A DNA stretch of 64,000 bases from Pseudonocardia petroleophila (GTDB lineage: Bacteria > Actinomycetota > Actinomycetes > Mycobacteriales > Pseudonocardiaceae), in contig NZ_CP060131.1 of NCBI RefSeq assembly GCF_014235185.1, forward strand, positions 1,867,501 through 1,931,500, given 5' to 3'. Of this stretch, positions 15,387 through 23,958 are shown piece after piece. The notes under the pieces were generated by a model that had not been told where the DNA came from, made no database searches, and saw nothing but the letters and a program-made list of their open reading frames with translations. Every line of letters begins with the position of its first letter. The stretch's first letter is position 1. Made by a program: the position numbers and the translations under genes.

Positions 15387-16622
15387 TCAGCTCATCCCGG
15401 AGGCGGCCAGGGCGTCGTAGCCTTCGCCCGTCAGCAGCGCCTGCATCTGGCGGCGGCGGACGCCGATGTTGGAGCCCTCGATGACGGGGTAGGCCAGCGC
15501 GTCGTTGAGGTACCGGACGAGCGGGAAGTCGTGGTCGTACGCCGACACCCCGACCAGCTTGATCAGGTCGTTGATGACGTCGACACCGGTCTCGGAGCCG
15601 AACACCTTCGCGTGCAGCGCCCACTCCAGGCCGGACGGGTGGCCGGACAGCGCGGCGTCGAGCGCGCGCCAGGACAGCAGGCGGACGGCCTCGATCCGGG
15701 CCTTCGCGTCGGCCAGGACGTCGGCGACGGACTGGTGCTCGATGATCGGCACGGCCCCGCCGCGGCGCTCGGTGGTGGCGAAGCGGTGGGCCACGTCGAA
15801 CGCCCGGCGCATCGCGGCCACGGCGAAGGTCCCGATCGACGCCCCGCTCCCGACGAACGCGTTGCGGGTGAGCTCGACGCCCTGCCCCTCCGCCCCCAGC
15901 AGGTTGGCCTTGGGGACGCGCACGTCGACCAGCCGGATCCGGGCGGTGAGGCAGCCGCGCAGGCCGGGGAGGTCGTAGTACTGCTCCACCTCGATGTGCC
16001 CGGCGAGGTGCTCGCGCTCCGCCACGACCAGCGAGACGCCGCCGGGGGTGCGGCAGACGATCGTCATGACGTCGGGGCCGTCGCCGTCCCAGCCGGGCAG
16101 GTGCGACGCCCAGGCCTTCCGCCCGTTGACGACCCAGTGGTCGCCGTCGTCGACCGCGGTCGTGCGGGTGCCCTCGGCGGGCGCGGGGAGGTCGAAGTTG
16201 GCGCTGCCGCCGGGCTCGGAGTACGCCATCGCGGCGACGGGCGCCCCGGCGTCGGCCAGGAACGGCGCGACGAACCGCTCGATCTGCTCCGGCGTGCCGA
16301 CCTGGTAGACCGGCGCCAGCGCGATCAGCGGCCCGGCCATGGAGATGACGAAGTCGGGGCTGTGCGCGGCCCACTCCTCGATGAGGATGGCCGCGTCGAC
16401 CCCGCCGCCCGCGGCCCCGCCGAACGGCACCGGGACGAACCCCTTGAGGAACCCGGCCTCCACGGCCTTCTCGAACGCGGGCCGGGCGAGCAGGGCGCGG
16501 CGCAGCGGGTCGGGCTCGGCGCGCACGGCGTCGGCGAGGTCGCGCAGGTGGGCCTCGGCGAACTGCCGCGCACCGTGCTTGAGCTGCTCCTGCTCGGGGG
16601 AGAGGGAGAACGAGACGGGCAC
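15387..16622 (-). CDS. Acyl-CoA dehydrogenase
   Basis: This 411-residue flavoenzyme starts at GTG 16622 with GGAGGATCCC just upstream. Family marks are the FAD-contacting AAMAYSEPGGSAN near residue 145, the WVVNGRKAWASH strand near 170, and a C-terminal PVIEGSNIGVRRRQMQALL. In this last segment the Glu of IEGS corresponds to the usual catalytic base position. The first 60 residues lack the FadE5-type N-terminal extension, so it belongs to the ordinary 400-residue class. It is 28 bases downstream of an AraC-type gene and 52 upstream of a TetR gene, suggesting catabolism of a specific acyl-CoA under local control. Confidence 0.88.
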   Translation of the reverse strand: MPVSFSLSPEQEQLKHGARQFAEAHLRDLADAVRAEPDPLRRALLARPAFEKAVEAGFLKGFVPVPFGGAAGGGVDAAILIEEWAAHSPDFVISMAGPLIALAPVYQVGTPEQIERFVAPFLADAGAPVAAMAYSEPGGSANFDLPAPAEGTRTTAVDDGDHWVVNGRKAWASHLPGWDGDGPDVMTIVCRTPGGVSLVVAEREHLAGHIEVEQYYDLPGLRGCLTARIRLVDVRVPKANLLGAEGQGVELTRNAFVGSGASIGTFAVAAMRRAFDVAHRFATTERRGGAVPIIEHQSVADVLADAKARIEAVRLLSWRALDAALSGHPSGLEWALHAKVFGSETGVDVINDLIKLVGVSAYDHDFPLVRYLNDALAYPVIEGSNIGVRRRQMQALLTGEGYDALAASGMS

Positions 16623-16650
16623 GGGATCCTCCGGCGGTCGGGGGTGGCGG

Positions 16651-17634
16651 TCAGCCGCCAGGCTCCTGCGCCGGGCCGTCGCCGTCTTGTCCCCGCGTGC
16701 GCCGCGGGTGTGCATCCCGTGCACCGCGGCGCACGTCGCTGGGTGTGCACCCGAACTCGCGGCGGAACGCCCGGCTGAACGACGCGGCGTCGTCGAAGCC
16801 GGCCGACGCGGCGATGTCGGTGATCGTGGGGCCCGGCCCGGGCGCGGCAAGCAGCGCGGCGCACCGGTCCAGGCGCAGCCGCCGCACCGTGGCGGCGAAC
16901 GACTCCCCGTCGGCGAACGCCGCGTGCAGCGTGCGCGGGGAGACCGCGAACCGGCGCGCCACCGTGCGCACCGACAGCGACCGGTCGCCGAGCCGTCCCC
17001 GCACGTACCGCTCGATCTCCGCCCGCAGCACCGCGCGCGGCGGCCCGTCGCCCGCCCGCCCGGACGTCGTGGCGGACAGGGTGCCGGCGAGGGCCTGCTC
17101 CAGCTCCGCGGCCGCGACCGGCCCGGCGTCGACGTCCCACAGCGACGCCACCATCGCCCGCACCACCGCGCCCGGCCCGTCGCCGCCGAACCGCCCGCCG
17201 ACGTGCTTGTGCACCGCGGCGGCCCGGCCGTCGAGCAGCGCGTGCGGCACCCGGTAGGACAGCATCTGCCACGGGTCGTCGAAGTCGAAGCGGTAGGGCC
17301 GGGTCGTGTCGACGATCGTGAACTCACCCGGCCCGACGACGGACTCCGCCCCGCCCTGCCGCACCCGGCACCGGCCCGCGACCTGCAGGTTCACGAAGAA
17401 GTAGGCGTCGTCGGTGCGTGCGACCTCGCGCGGACCGTGCACGGTCTCCTGCGGCTGCGACGCGATGTGGGCCCGCACGACGCGCTGCAGCGGGCGCGTC
17501 TCGACGCGGGCGGCGAAGCCGGTGCCGGGCCCGGCGCGGCGGGGCACCAGCGGGACGAACGCCTGGCAGATGACCTCGTGCCAGTAGTCGAACTGCTCCC
17601 GGTCGGGCCGGGCCGCGACGTCCCACACCGCCAC
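16651..17634 (-). CDS. AraC-family transcriptional regulator
   Basis: The protein has 327 residues, with a GTG start preceded by GGGAGGAGG. The N-terminal 190 residues form an AraC-binding-like (cupin-like) domain, with WHEVICQAFVPL and PGEFTIVDTTRPYRF. The C-terminal 100 residues hold two helix-turn-helix units, the second in ITDIAASAGFDDAASFSRAFRREFGCTPSDVRR. It heads the minus-strand run containing the acyl-CoA dehydrogenase, and most likely activates it in response to a small molecule. The C-terminal tail is basic and disordered. Confidence 0.9.
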   Translation of the reverse strand: MAVWDVAARPDREQFDYWHEVICQAFVPLVPRRAGPGTGFAARVETRPLQRVVRAHIASQPQETVHGPREVARTDDAYFFVNLQVAGRCRVRQGGAESVVGPGEFTIVDTTRPYRFDFDDPWQMLSYRVPHALLDGRAAAVHKHVGGRFGGDGPGAVVRAMVASLWDVDAGPVAAAELEQALAGTLSATTSGRAGDGPPRAVLRAEIERYVRGRLGDRSLSVRTVARRFAVSPRTLHAAFADGESFAATVRRLRLDRCAALLAAPGPGPTITDIAASAGFDDAASFSRAFRREFGCTPSDVRRGARDAHPRRTRGQDGDGPAQEPGG

Positions 17635-17703
17635 CGGGGCCTCCTCCCACGCCGTCCGGATCGTCGTACACGCACTCGCCGGCGGTCAATCGTCGGCGGC
17701 AGG

Positions 17704-18276
17704 ATGGGTGCCGTGGACATCGAGACCGAGCGGATGGTCCTGCGCCGATTCACCCCCGACGACGTCGACGACCTCGTCGCCCTGCACAACGACCCGGCCG
17801 TGATGCGCTACCTGGGCCCGTGCGACGAGACCGCGGAGCACGTGCGCGACGTGCTGCTGCCCTACTACCGCTCCTTCGATCGTCCCGGCGGCGGCTACGG
17901 CTACCGCGCGGCGATCGAGCGCGACGGCGGCGCGTTCCTCGGCTGGTTCCTGTTCCGTCCGGCCCGCGAGGACCCGCAGCCGGGGGTGATCGAGGTGGGC
18001 TACCGGCTGCACCGGGCCGCGTGGGGCCGCGGGTTCGCGACGGAGGGCGCGTCGGCGCTCGTCGACCGGGGGTTCACCGAACTGCCGATCCACACGGTCG
18101 TCGCCGACACGATGACGGTCAACACCGGCTCGCGGCGGGTGCTGGAGAAGCTGGGGATGCGGCACGTGGCCACCGTCCACCCGCACTACGACGATCCGGT
18201 CCCGGGCACCGAGCACGGCGACGTGCTCTACGCGCTCACCCGCGCGGAGTGGACCGCAGCGCGGCGGGCGCCCTGA
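17704..18276 (+). CDS. GNAT-family N-acetyltransferase (RimJ/RimL type)
   Basis: The protein has 190 residues from ATG 17704. GTG 17713, eight bases after AGGA, is an equally good start and gives VDIETERMVLRRF. The RimJ-like fold shows ETERMVLRRFTPDDVDDL at the N-terminus, GYRLHRAAWGRGFATEGASAL (acetyl-CoA binding loop) near residue 105, and NTGSRRVLEKLGMRHVA near 145. The substrate could be a protein N-terminus or a small amine. It is divergent from the AraC gene, and its last 41 bases overlap the end of the convergent YjbR-type gene. Confidence 0.88.
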   Translation: MGAVDIETERMVLRRFTPDDVDDLVALHNDPAVMRYLGPCDETAEHVRDVLLPYYRSFDRPGGGYGYRAAIERDGGAFLGWFLFRPAREDPQPGVIEVGYRLHRAAWGRGFATEGASALVDRGFTELPIHTVVADTMTVNTGSRRVLEKLGMRHVATVHPHYDDPVPGTEHGDVLYALTRAEWTAARRAP

Positions 18277-18574
18277 GCCGCCACGCCTCCTCGACGAGCT
18301 CGGCGAGCTGGGTCCCGTCGACCGCGCCGAGGTCGACGAGGATCGCGCCGTGGCCGTCGTAGTGCGGGGTCGTGGAGAACGCCGGGTCGCCGGACGCGAG
18401 CAGCGCCGCCTTCTCGTCCAGCCCGCACATCACGACGAGCAGCCCCTCGGCCTCGGTGCGCAGCCGCACGAACCCCTTGCCCCGCACCTTCAGCGCCGGG
18501 GTGCGGTACCAGGTCGACTCCTCGACCCCCGGCAGCGCGCCCCCGATCCGCACGACGTCGGCCCAGTCAGGCAT
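18236..18574 (-). CDS. MmcQ/YjbR-family protein
   Basis: This 112-residue protein has the family pattern GGALPGVEESTWYRTPALKVRGKGFVRLR followed by LLVVMCGLDEKAAL and TTPHYDGHGAILVDL. The family is small and of poorly known function, with a fold related to type IV restriction-like DNA-binding domains. The start overlaps the stop of the upstream cupin gene by eight bases. The 3' end runs 41 bases into the convergent acetyltransferase gene, an unusually long antisense overlap. Confidence 0.82.
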   Translation of the reverse strand: MPDWADVVRIGGALPGVEESTWYRTPALKVRGKGFVRLRTEAEGLLVVMCGLDEKAALLASGDPAFSTTPHYDGHGAILVDLGAVDGTQLAELVEEAWRLRAPAALRSTPRG

Positions 18575-18965
18575 CGCGACCCCGGAACCATGCCGCGATG
18601 CCCGGCATGTGCGGCTCGAAGGCGCCGGGGGCCGAGAAGTTGAGCGCCCCGGCCCGTTCGTCGGTGCGGTTCTCGAAGTCGTGCGGGAAGCCGCCCGGTG
18701 CCAGCACGAACGAGCCCTTCGGGGCGTCGACCCACCGGTCGCCGAGCAGGAACGACACCGTGCCGTCGAGGACGTAGAACACGTCGTCCTCCGGGTGGGT
18801 GTGCGCGCCGGGGCCCGCGGTGTGCGGCTCGAGCCACCACTCCGAGATCGAGTAGCGGTCGGCCGTCTCCGGCCCGTCCGCCTTGAACACCGCGTCGATG
18901 CGCCCCATCGCGTAGCGGCGCCCGGCTCCGGGCGCGAGGTGGACGGGCTGCCGCTCTGGGTCCAT
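18567..18965 (-). CDS. Cupin-domain protein
   Basis: This 132-residue single-cupin protein starts at ATG 18965. The metal-binding motif is PGAHTHPEDDVFYVLDGTVSFLLG around residues 53-76, and the second motif APGGFPHDFENRTDE around residues 92-106, with the usual His and Glu ligands. It is coupled to the following YjbR gene by an eight-base overlap. Such proteins may be enzymes or small-molecule sensors; nothing here decides which. Confidence 0.85.
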   Translation of the reverse strand: MDPERQPVHLAPGAGRRYAMGRIDAVFKADGPETADRYSISEWWLEPHTAGPGAHTHPEDDVFYVLDGTVSFLLGDRWVDAPKGSFVLAPGGFPHDFENRTDERAGALNFSAPGAFEPHMPGIAAWFRGRDA

Positions 18966-19012
18966 CGCGCCACGGTAGCCACCGGGGTCCGCGGGATTGG
19001 ACGAAACGGAGC

Positions 19013-19858
19013 TCACCGCCGCGCCGGCCGCTCGTGGGGCGAGCGGGCCAGCACCACCACGCCCGCGACCGCGATCGTCAGGCCCGCCGCGAGGACGGGT
19101 TCCCAGCCGGGGCGGACCGGGTCGCCGAGCAGCCAGATGCCGACGAGGCCGGGGACGACGACCTCGGTGACGGTCAGCAGCGCCGTCATCGACGACACCT
19201 CCCCGCGCGAGAGCGCCGCGGAGTACCCGAGCAGGCCGACGAGGAAGAACCCGAGCACCAGGTAGCTGGCCGGCTGCACCAGCAGCATCGACGGGTCGAG
19301 CCCGCCCTGCACGTGCGCGGCGCGGACCGCGAGCGTCGACCCGCCGAACCCGAGCCCGGCCACGACCGCGAGCGGCCACGCCCGGCGCCCCCGGCGCTGC
19401 ACGAGCACCACCACCGACAGGAGCAGGACCGACACCAGCAGCACGACGTCGACGACCGGCGAGCGCATCGGCGGCCGCGTCTCCCCCGCCGACGCCGCCA
19501 CGAGCACCAGGCCGATCAGGCACGCGAGCACCGCGTACCGGTCCACGCGCCGCAGCACCGTGCCGAACAGCCGCTCCCCGGCCAGCGCCGTCAGGGCGAT
19601 GGTGCCGCCCAGCACGGCCTGCACCGCGAAGACCGGCAGGAAGCGCAGCGCGACGACGCTGAACAGCCAGGCCACGGCGTCGGCGCCGAGCCCGAGGAGG
19701 TACCGCGGCTGCACCGCGATCGGCCGGGCCCGGCTGGCGCGCAGCGCGCCGTCGGCCTGCAGGAGCGCGCCCAGGCTGTTCAGGACCATCGCGACGAGCG
19801 CCGCTCCCACCCCGATCAGCACGGGAGCCAGCATGCCCCGACCGGTGGCCACCGGCAT
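19013..19858 (-). CDS. DMT-superfamily (EamA-like) transporter
   Basis: The protein has 281 residues with about ten membrane helices in two repeats, ending in a basic tail LARSPHERPARR. The start may instead be ATG 19834 (MLAPVLIGVG), which would remove eight residues; neither has a strong ribosome-binding site. The family exports or exchanges metabolites. The gene lies 18 bases after an acetyltransferase gene on the same strand and probably belongs to the three-gene run 20580-19013. Confidence 0.82.
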   Translation of the reverse strand: MPVATGRGMLAPVLIGVGAALVAMVLNSLGALLQADGALRASRARPIAVQPRYLLGLGADAVAWLFSVVALRFLPVFAVQAVLGGTIALTALAGERLFGTVLRRVDRYAVLACLIGLVLVAASAGETRPPMRSPVVDVVLLVSVLLLSVVVLVQRRGRRAWPLAVVAGLGFGGSTLAVRAAHVQGGLDPSMLLVQPASYLVLGFFLVGLLGYSAALSRGEVSSMTALLTVTEVVVPGLVGIWLLGDPVRPGWEPVLAAGLTIAVAGVVVLARSPHERPARR

Positions 19859-19876
19859 CCGCGCACCGCCGGGAGG

Positions 19877-20329
19877 TCACCCGTCCAGCGTCAGGCGCAT
19901 CAGCGGGAGGGGGCGGCCGAGCGGGGAGTCCGACCAGCCGACCGTGCCCGCGCCCATCCGCTCGTAGAAGCCGACGGCGTGCGGGTCGGCGTCCCACTCC
20001 AGCACCCGCGCCCCGGCCGCGACCGCCCGCGCGACGGCGTGCTCGAACAGCAGCCGCCCGCTGCCCCGGCCGATCTCGGCGGGATCGAGCCACAGGTCGT
20101 CGAGGATCGCGCGGTCGGCGCGGTGCAGCAGCGTGCAGAAGCCGCGCACCCGGCCGGCGCGCTCGCCGACCCACACCTCGTTGGCGGCCACGACCTCCTC
20201 GGTCAGGCCCTGGACCCGGGCGAACCGGGCCAGGAACTCCGGCGGGTAGGGCCAGTGCCCCTTCGAGCGGACGGCGAGCGCCGCCAGCTCGGCGGCCTCG
20301 CCCGGCCGCGCCCGCCGGAGCTCCAGCAT
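19877..20329 (-). CDS. GNAT-family N-acetyltransferase
   Basis: The protein has 150 residues. The acetyl-CoA site is read in DLWLDPAEIGRGSGRLLFEHAV around residues 80-101, and the C-terminal DADPHAVGFYERMGA is the usual beta-bulge segment. The start ATG shares one base with the TGA of the upstream membrane protein (TGATG), so translation is coupled. The substrate is unknown. It is followed by a DMT transporter gene, a combination sometimes seen in detoxification or export of small metabolites. Confidence 0.88.
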   Translation of the reverse strand: MLELRRARPGEAAELAALAVRSKGHWPYPPEFLARFARVQGLTEEVVAANEVWVGERAGRVRGFCTLLHRADRAILDDLWLDPAEIGRGSGRLLFEHAVARAVAAGARVLEWDADPHAVGFYERMGAGTVGWSDSPLGRPLPLMRLTLDG

Positions 20330-20580
20330 CAGGCCGCGGGGGCCTCGAAGAAGCCGCTCATCAGGCCGCCGCGCTCGGGGCCGTCCGGCTCGAATTGCGC
20401 GGTGCGTCGTTCCTGGAGCCGGCGCAGCGGCCGGCGCGACACCCACAGCCCGACCAGCACCAGCACCGTCGCCAGCAGCACCGGCGCCCCGACGACCAGT
20501 GCCACCAGGCCGAACCACAGCGTCGCCAACGCCAGCGCCGCCACCTCCATCGCGACGACCGCCGCACCCACCCTCACCAC
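20329..20580 (-). CDS. Small two-helix membrane protein
   Basis: The protein has 83 residues from GTG 20580, a few bases after GGAGTGGG. Two hydrophobic stretches (residues 4-26 and 29-48) are followed by a basic linker RRPLRRLQERR and a soluble tail. It has no recognised family. It begins the run with the acetyltransferase and DMT transporter. The upstream tandem hairpins separate it from the Hsp70-like gene. Confidence 0.6.
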   Translation of the reverse strand: MVRVGAAVVAMEVAALALATLWFGLVALVVGAPVLLATVLVLVGLWVSRRPLRRLQERRTAQFEPDGPERGGLMSGFFEAPAA

Positions 20581-20624
20581 AGGACCCACTCCGCCTTCTC
20601 GTCGTGTCGTACGTGCTCGAGTCC

Positions 20625-20688
20625 GGGATCGGCGCGGGGCTCCCCTCCGCGCCGATCCCAGCCCCACCTCCGCCCGGAAGGGCGGAGG
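20625..20688 (-). terminator. Tandem terminator hairpins after the Hsp70-like gene
   Basis: There are two perfect stems. One is 13 bases, 20625-20637 with 20647-20659; the other is 9 bases, CCTCCGCCC 20667-20675 with 20680-20688. Both lie in the 119-base gap just downstream of the Hsp70-like stop codon. Confidence 0.65.
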
Positions 20689-20699
20689 AGTTCGTGGCC

Positions 20700-22763
20700 T
20701 CAGACGGCCTGGCCGGTGGTGGCAGCAGGCGCGGCCGAGGAGGGCGGCGACGGGCTGGCGACGGGATCGACGACCGGGTCGGTTCCACCCGTGGGAGGCG
20801 TCGGCCCCTGTCCCTCGGGGATGGTCGTGGTGCCGCCGCCCGGAGCGGGTGCGGTCCCCGTGTCCGGAACGGTCGGCGGCGGCTCGACGGCCGGCGGGTC
20901 GACGACCACCGGAGGCGCGGACGTGCTGCCGCCGCCCGTGCCACCGCCGGTGTTCCCACCGGACCCGCCGCCCGACCCGGAGCCGCCGCCCGATCCGGTC
21001 GACCCGCCCGAGCCGGACCCGCCGCCCGAGCCGCTCCCGCCCGACGACCCGGAGTCGCCACCGGCCCCGGGGGCGGCGGGCGCCTCGGTGGGGGCCGGGG
21101 CCTCGCTGGTGGGCACGGAGGTGTCGCCGGCGTTGCCGATCGACGGGGTCCCGGTGACCCCGCCCTCGGCGCGCGGCCACAGCACCACCGCGATGATCAG
21201 CACGGCCACGGCGACCAGCCCGCCGATGCCGATGAGCAGCCCGATCGGGCGGCTCCGCGGCTCGTCGTCGGACCAGTCGTCGTAGCGGTCGTAGTCGTCG
21301 TGGTCGGTGGGGGGCAGCGCGCGGGGCCGCGGCGGTGCGGGCGGCCCGCCCTGGCCGGACAGCAGGGCGGTGGCGGGCTCGTGCGTCGGCCCGCCGCGGG
21401 ACGGGGTGGCGGGCTGCTGCGGGTACGACTGCTGGGGCGGGTAGGACTGCTGCGCGTACGCCGGGGAGCGCGGCGGCGCCGGCGGCGCCATCCCGGACTG
21501 GGCCATCCCCTGCGGCGGGGTGCCCGTGCCGCGGGCCGGGCGCGGCGGCGGCCCGGTGGGGGTGGCGACGCGGGAGGTGACCATCTCGGCCCCGCCGACG
21601 CCGGCCACGGCAGCGGCCCCCGCACCCGCGACGACGGGGATCGACACCCCGGGCCACGACGCGGTGGGCTTCGGGGAGACCGCGAGCGCGGCGCCCTTGG
21701 CGATGGCGTTCTTGGGGTCGGTGTCGACGGCGACGGGGCGCCCGAGCTGCTCGGACACCAGCTGCGCGACCAGCGGGATCCGGGAGGACCCTCCGACGAG
21801 CAGGACCGCGGTGAGCTGGTCGGGCGTCAGCCCCGCGGAACGGACGGCGCCGCGCAGCGCGGCCACGGTCTCCTCCACCTGCGGGCGGATCATCGACTCG
21901 AACTCGCTGCGGTGCAGGCGGACCGAGCCGCGCGACCCCGGCAGCAGCACCGGGATGGAGACCTCGGTGTCGCTGCTCAGCGCCTCCTTGGCCTCGGTGC
22001 AGTCGCGGCGCACGCGGGCGACGGCCGACAGCGTGGCGGGGTCGGTGGCGTCGAGGCCGGCGAACACCTCGGGCAGGCCGTCGCGGACGTGGTCGAAGAC
22101 GGCCTCGTCGAAGTCGATGCCGCCCAGGCGCTCCAGGCCCTCGGGCCGCCCGAGCAGGCCGAACCCGGCGGTCCCGGAACCGGCCCGCGACGGGTCGGCC
22201 TTGCGGACGACGGCCGCGTCGAACGTGCCGCCGCCGAGGTCGTAGACGGCGATCGTGGAGCCCGGCTCGACGCGCTCGGCCGAGGAGTAGTGCAGGGCGG
22301 CGGCCTGGGGCTCGGCGAGGTAGGTGACCGAGACGCCCTGTGCGGCGAGGGCCCCGGCGAGCAGGTCGCGCTTGTGCGGGCCCCACGACGCGGGGTGGGT
22401 GACGGCGATCCGGGTGGCGGGCCCGCCCTCGCGCTCGGCGACGCGGTCGACGACCCAGCGGACCAGCCGGGCGGAGAGCTCCTCGGGCGCCCAGGCGCGC
22501 CCGGCGACGACGATCGGGGTGGGGTCGCCGATGCGGCGCTTGAACTCGCGGACGACGCGGTCGGGGTCGGTGAGCGCCCTGCGCTCGGCGGCGTCCCCGA
22601 CGACCACGGAGCCGTCGGGGGCCAGGAACAGCACGGAGGGGACGGTCGCGCCGCGGGTCCCGAGCGTGACGACCTCGGGCTCCACCCAGCGACGGTCGTC
22701 GGACCGGCACACCGCCGCGGAGGTGTACGTCGTCCCCAGATCGATCCCGAGCTGGTATCCCAT
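20700..22763 (-). CDS. Membrane-anchored Hsp70-like protein with extracellular Gly/Ser/Pro-rich tail
   Basis: The protein has 687 residues from ATG 22763 with GAGGGGAC upstream. Residues 1-365 are a complete Hsp70/DnaK ATPase domain: LGIDLGTTYTSAAV, AVYDLGGGTFDAAVV near 170, LVGGSSRIPLV near 330. No peptide-binding domain follows. In its place is a Pro/Gln-rich linker (YPPQQSYPQQ), a single membrane helix near residues 505-530 (IGLLIGIGGLVAVAVLII), and about 155 residues of Gly/Ser repeats and Pro-rich sequence outside the cell. It is divergent from iniB across 277 bases. The layout suggests a cytosolic ATPase linked through the membrane to the wall. The partner function with the Ini proteins is inferred. 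Confidence 0.85.
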   Translation of the reverse strand: MGYQLGIDLGTTYTSAAVCRSDDRRWVEPEVVTLGTRGATVPSVLFLAPDGSVVVGDAAERRALTDPDRVVREFKRRIGDPTPIVVAGRAWAPEELSARLVRWVVDRVAEREGGPATRIAVTHPASWGPHKRDLLAGALAAQGVSVTYLAEPQAAALHYSSAERVEPGSTIAVYDLGGGTFDAAVVRKADPSRAGSGTAGFGLLGRPEGLERLGGIDFDEAVFDHVRDGLPEVFAGLDATDPATLSAVARVRRDCTEAKEALSSDTEVSIPVLLPGSRGSVRLHRSEFESMIRPQVEETVAALRGAVRSAGLTPDQLTAVLLVGGSSRIPLVAQLVSEQLGRPVAVDTDPKNAIAKGAALAVSPKPTASWPGVSIPVVAGAGAAAVAGVGGAEMVTSRVATPTGPPPRPARGTGTPPQGMAQSGMAPPAPPRSPAYAQQSYPPQQSYPQQPATPSRGGPTHEPATALLSGQGGPPAPPRPRALPPTDHDDYDRYDDWSDDEPRSRPIGLLIGIGGLVAVAVLIIAVVLWPRAEGGVTGTPSIGNAGDTSVPTSEAPAPTEAPAAPGAGGDSGSSGGSGSGGGSGSGGSTGSGGGSGSGGGSGGNTGGGTGGGSTSAPPVVVDPPAVEPPPTVPDTGTAPAPGGGTTTIPEGQGPTPPTGGTDPVVDPVASPSPPSSAAPAATTGQAV

Positions 22764-23040
22764 GGCCGTCCCCTCGTGCCCCCGATGGCGCGCCCTACTC
22801 CACGCCATCGGAGCGGCACACCCAGTTGTTAGCCGCCATCCTCGTGCACGACCCGATCGGGGCCTGCATCCCCCAACCCCTAACGCCCCCTAACGCGATT
22901 CCCCCGCCCCCCGCCGCGGGCGAACTGTGGGCGATCCCCGATGGCCCGGGGCCCCGGGGTGCCTAACGTTTGCCCCAACGCCGGATCAGCCGGTGACGCG
23001 ATACCCACACCGAGCTCTCCCCACACACCTTGGAGTCATC
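22764..23040. promoter_or_regulatory. Divergent promoter region of Hsp70-like gene and iniB, with CCTAACG repeats
   Basis: The gap contains three direct copies of CCTAACG at 22879-22885, 22889-22895 and 22962-22968. The first two are spaced exactly ten bases, one helical turn. A partial reverse copy (GTTAG) lies near 22828-22832. A palindrome of C and G, CCCGGGGCCCCGGG, lies near 22946-22959. The region must hold promoters for both genes, and the repeats are candidate activator sites, possibly for the IniR-like protein encoded downstream. No small gene was seen. Confidence 0.5.
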
Positions 23041-23847
23041 ATGAGTGCCAGCCTCAGCGCCACCATCATGGAGTTCCTGAACAACATCTTCGGCGACCCG
23101 GCCGAGCGCGCCGCCTTCCTCGCCGACCCCGAGGGCTTCCTGGCCGACAACGGCCTCGACGACCTGTCCTGCGCCGACTTCGACGACGCGATCGTCGCCT
23201 TCGTCGAGAACAACGGCCGCGACGACGTCAACCTGGGCGGCACCTTCACCAACACGGTCCCCCGCGACGGCGAGAGCGACCACGAGGCCATCGCCCGGCA
23301 CCTCACCGAGATCGTGCACAACTACGGCGACACCTACATCACCAACGAGGACAACGACGTCTACAACGACCAGTCCTTCAACGGCACGGTCATCGCCGAC
23401 GGCGACGTCACCTTCGACAACGACATCGTCTCCGCCTCGGGCGACGGCGCGGTGGCGGCCGGCGACGACATCGAGGACAGCAACATCGTGACCGGTGACG
23501 ACAACATCATCGGCAACGGCAACCAGGTCGGCGACGGCGCGTTCGGTGCCGGCTCGGTGGCCGGCGACGTGTCGGTCGACGACGGTGGCGCCTACGCCAC
23601 CAACGGCAGCAGCGCGTCGGGCTCGCAGGACGACAACTCGCAGGACAACGACATCACCAACACCGACAACTCGGACAACTCGGTCAACGACTCGGGCAAC
23701 ACCACCGTCGATGTCGATGTCGACGACGCGTTCAACACCGACGCCTCGGTGAACGACTCCCTCAACACCGACGCCTCGGTCAACGACTCCTTCGATGTCG
23801 AGGACTCGGGCAACACCACGATCTCCGACAACGAGCTCAACCTCTGA
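23041..23847 (+). CDS. iniB: IniB-like protein (IniB N-terminal domain, acidic Asn/Asp/Ser repeat tail)
   Basis: The protein has 268 residues from ATG 23041 after TTGGAG. The first 65 residues match the IniB N-terminal domain: short helices with MEFLNNIFGDPAERAAFLADP and LADNGLDDLSCADFDDAIVAF. The rest is low in hydrophobic residues and very rich in Asp, Asn, Ser and Gly, with regular beta-type alternation (VTGDDNIIGNGNQVGDG). It contains a ten-residue repeat, NTDASVNDS(L/F), near the end. In mycobacteria the homologue heads the isoniazid-inducible iniBAC operon. There is no signal peptide. Its role is not established anywhere; the repeat tail may assemble or bind envelope material. Confidence 0.82.
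   Translation: MSASLSATIMEFLNNIFGDPAERAAFLADPEGFLADNGLDDLSCADFDDAIVAFVENNGRDDVNLGGTFTNTVPRDGESDHEAIARHLTEIVHNYGDTYITNEDNDVYNDQSFNGTVIADGDVTFDNDIVSASGDGAVAAGDDIEDSNIVTGDDNIIGNGNQVGDGAFGAGSVAGDVSVDDGGAYATNGSSASGSQDDNSQDNDITNTDNSDNSVNDSGNTTVDVDVDDAFNTDASVNDSLNTDASVNDSFDVEDSGNTTISDNELNL
23731..23790 (+). repeat. 30-base tandem repeat within iniB
   Basis: Two head-to-tail 30-base units (23731-23760 and 23761-23790) differ at two positions and encode the peptide FNTDASVNDS / LNTDASVNDS. The repeat is in frame and suggests recent duplication within the low-complexity tail. Confidence 0.85.
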
Positions 23848-23958
23848 CCTGATCGGGTCGATCGCACGACACGACGCCGTCGCCACCCCCGGGGATACCC
23901 GGGAGTGGCGGCGGCGTCGCCGTATGGTGACCCCCGTTGTCCGGGGAGGGATGCGTCG

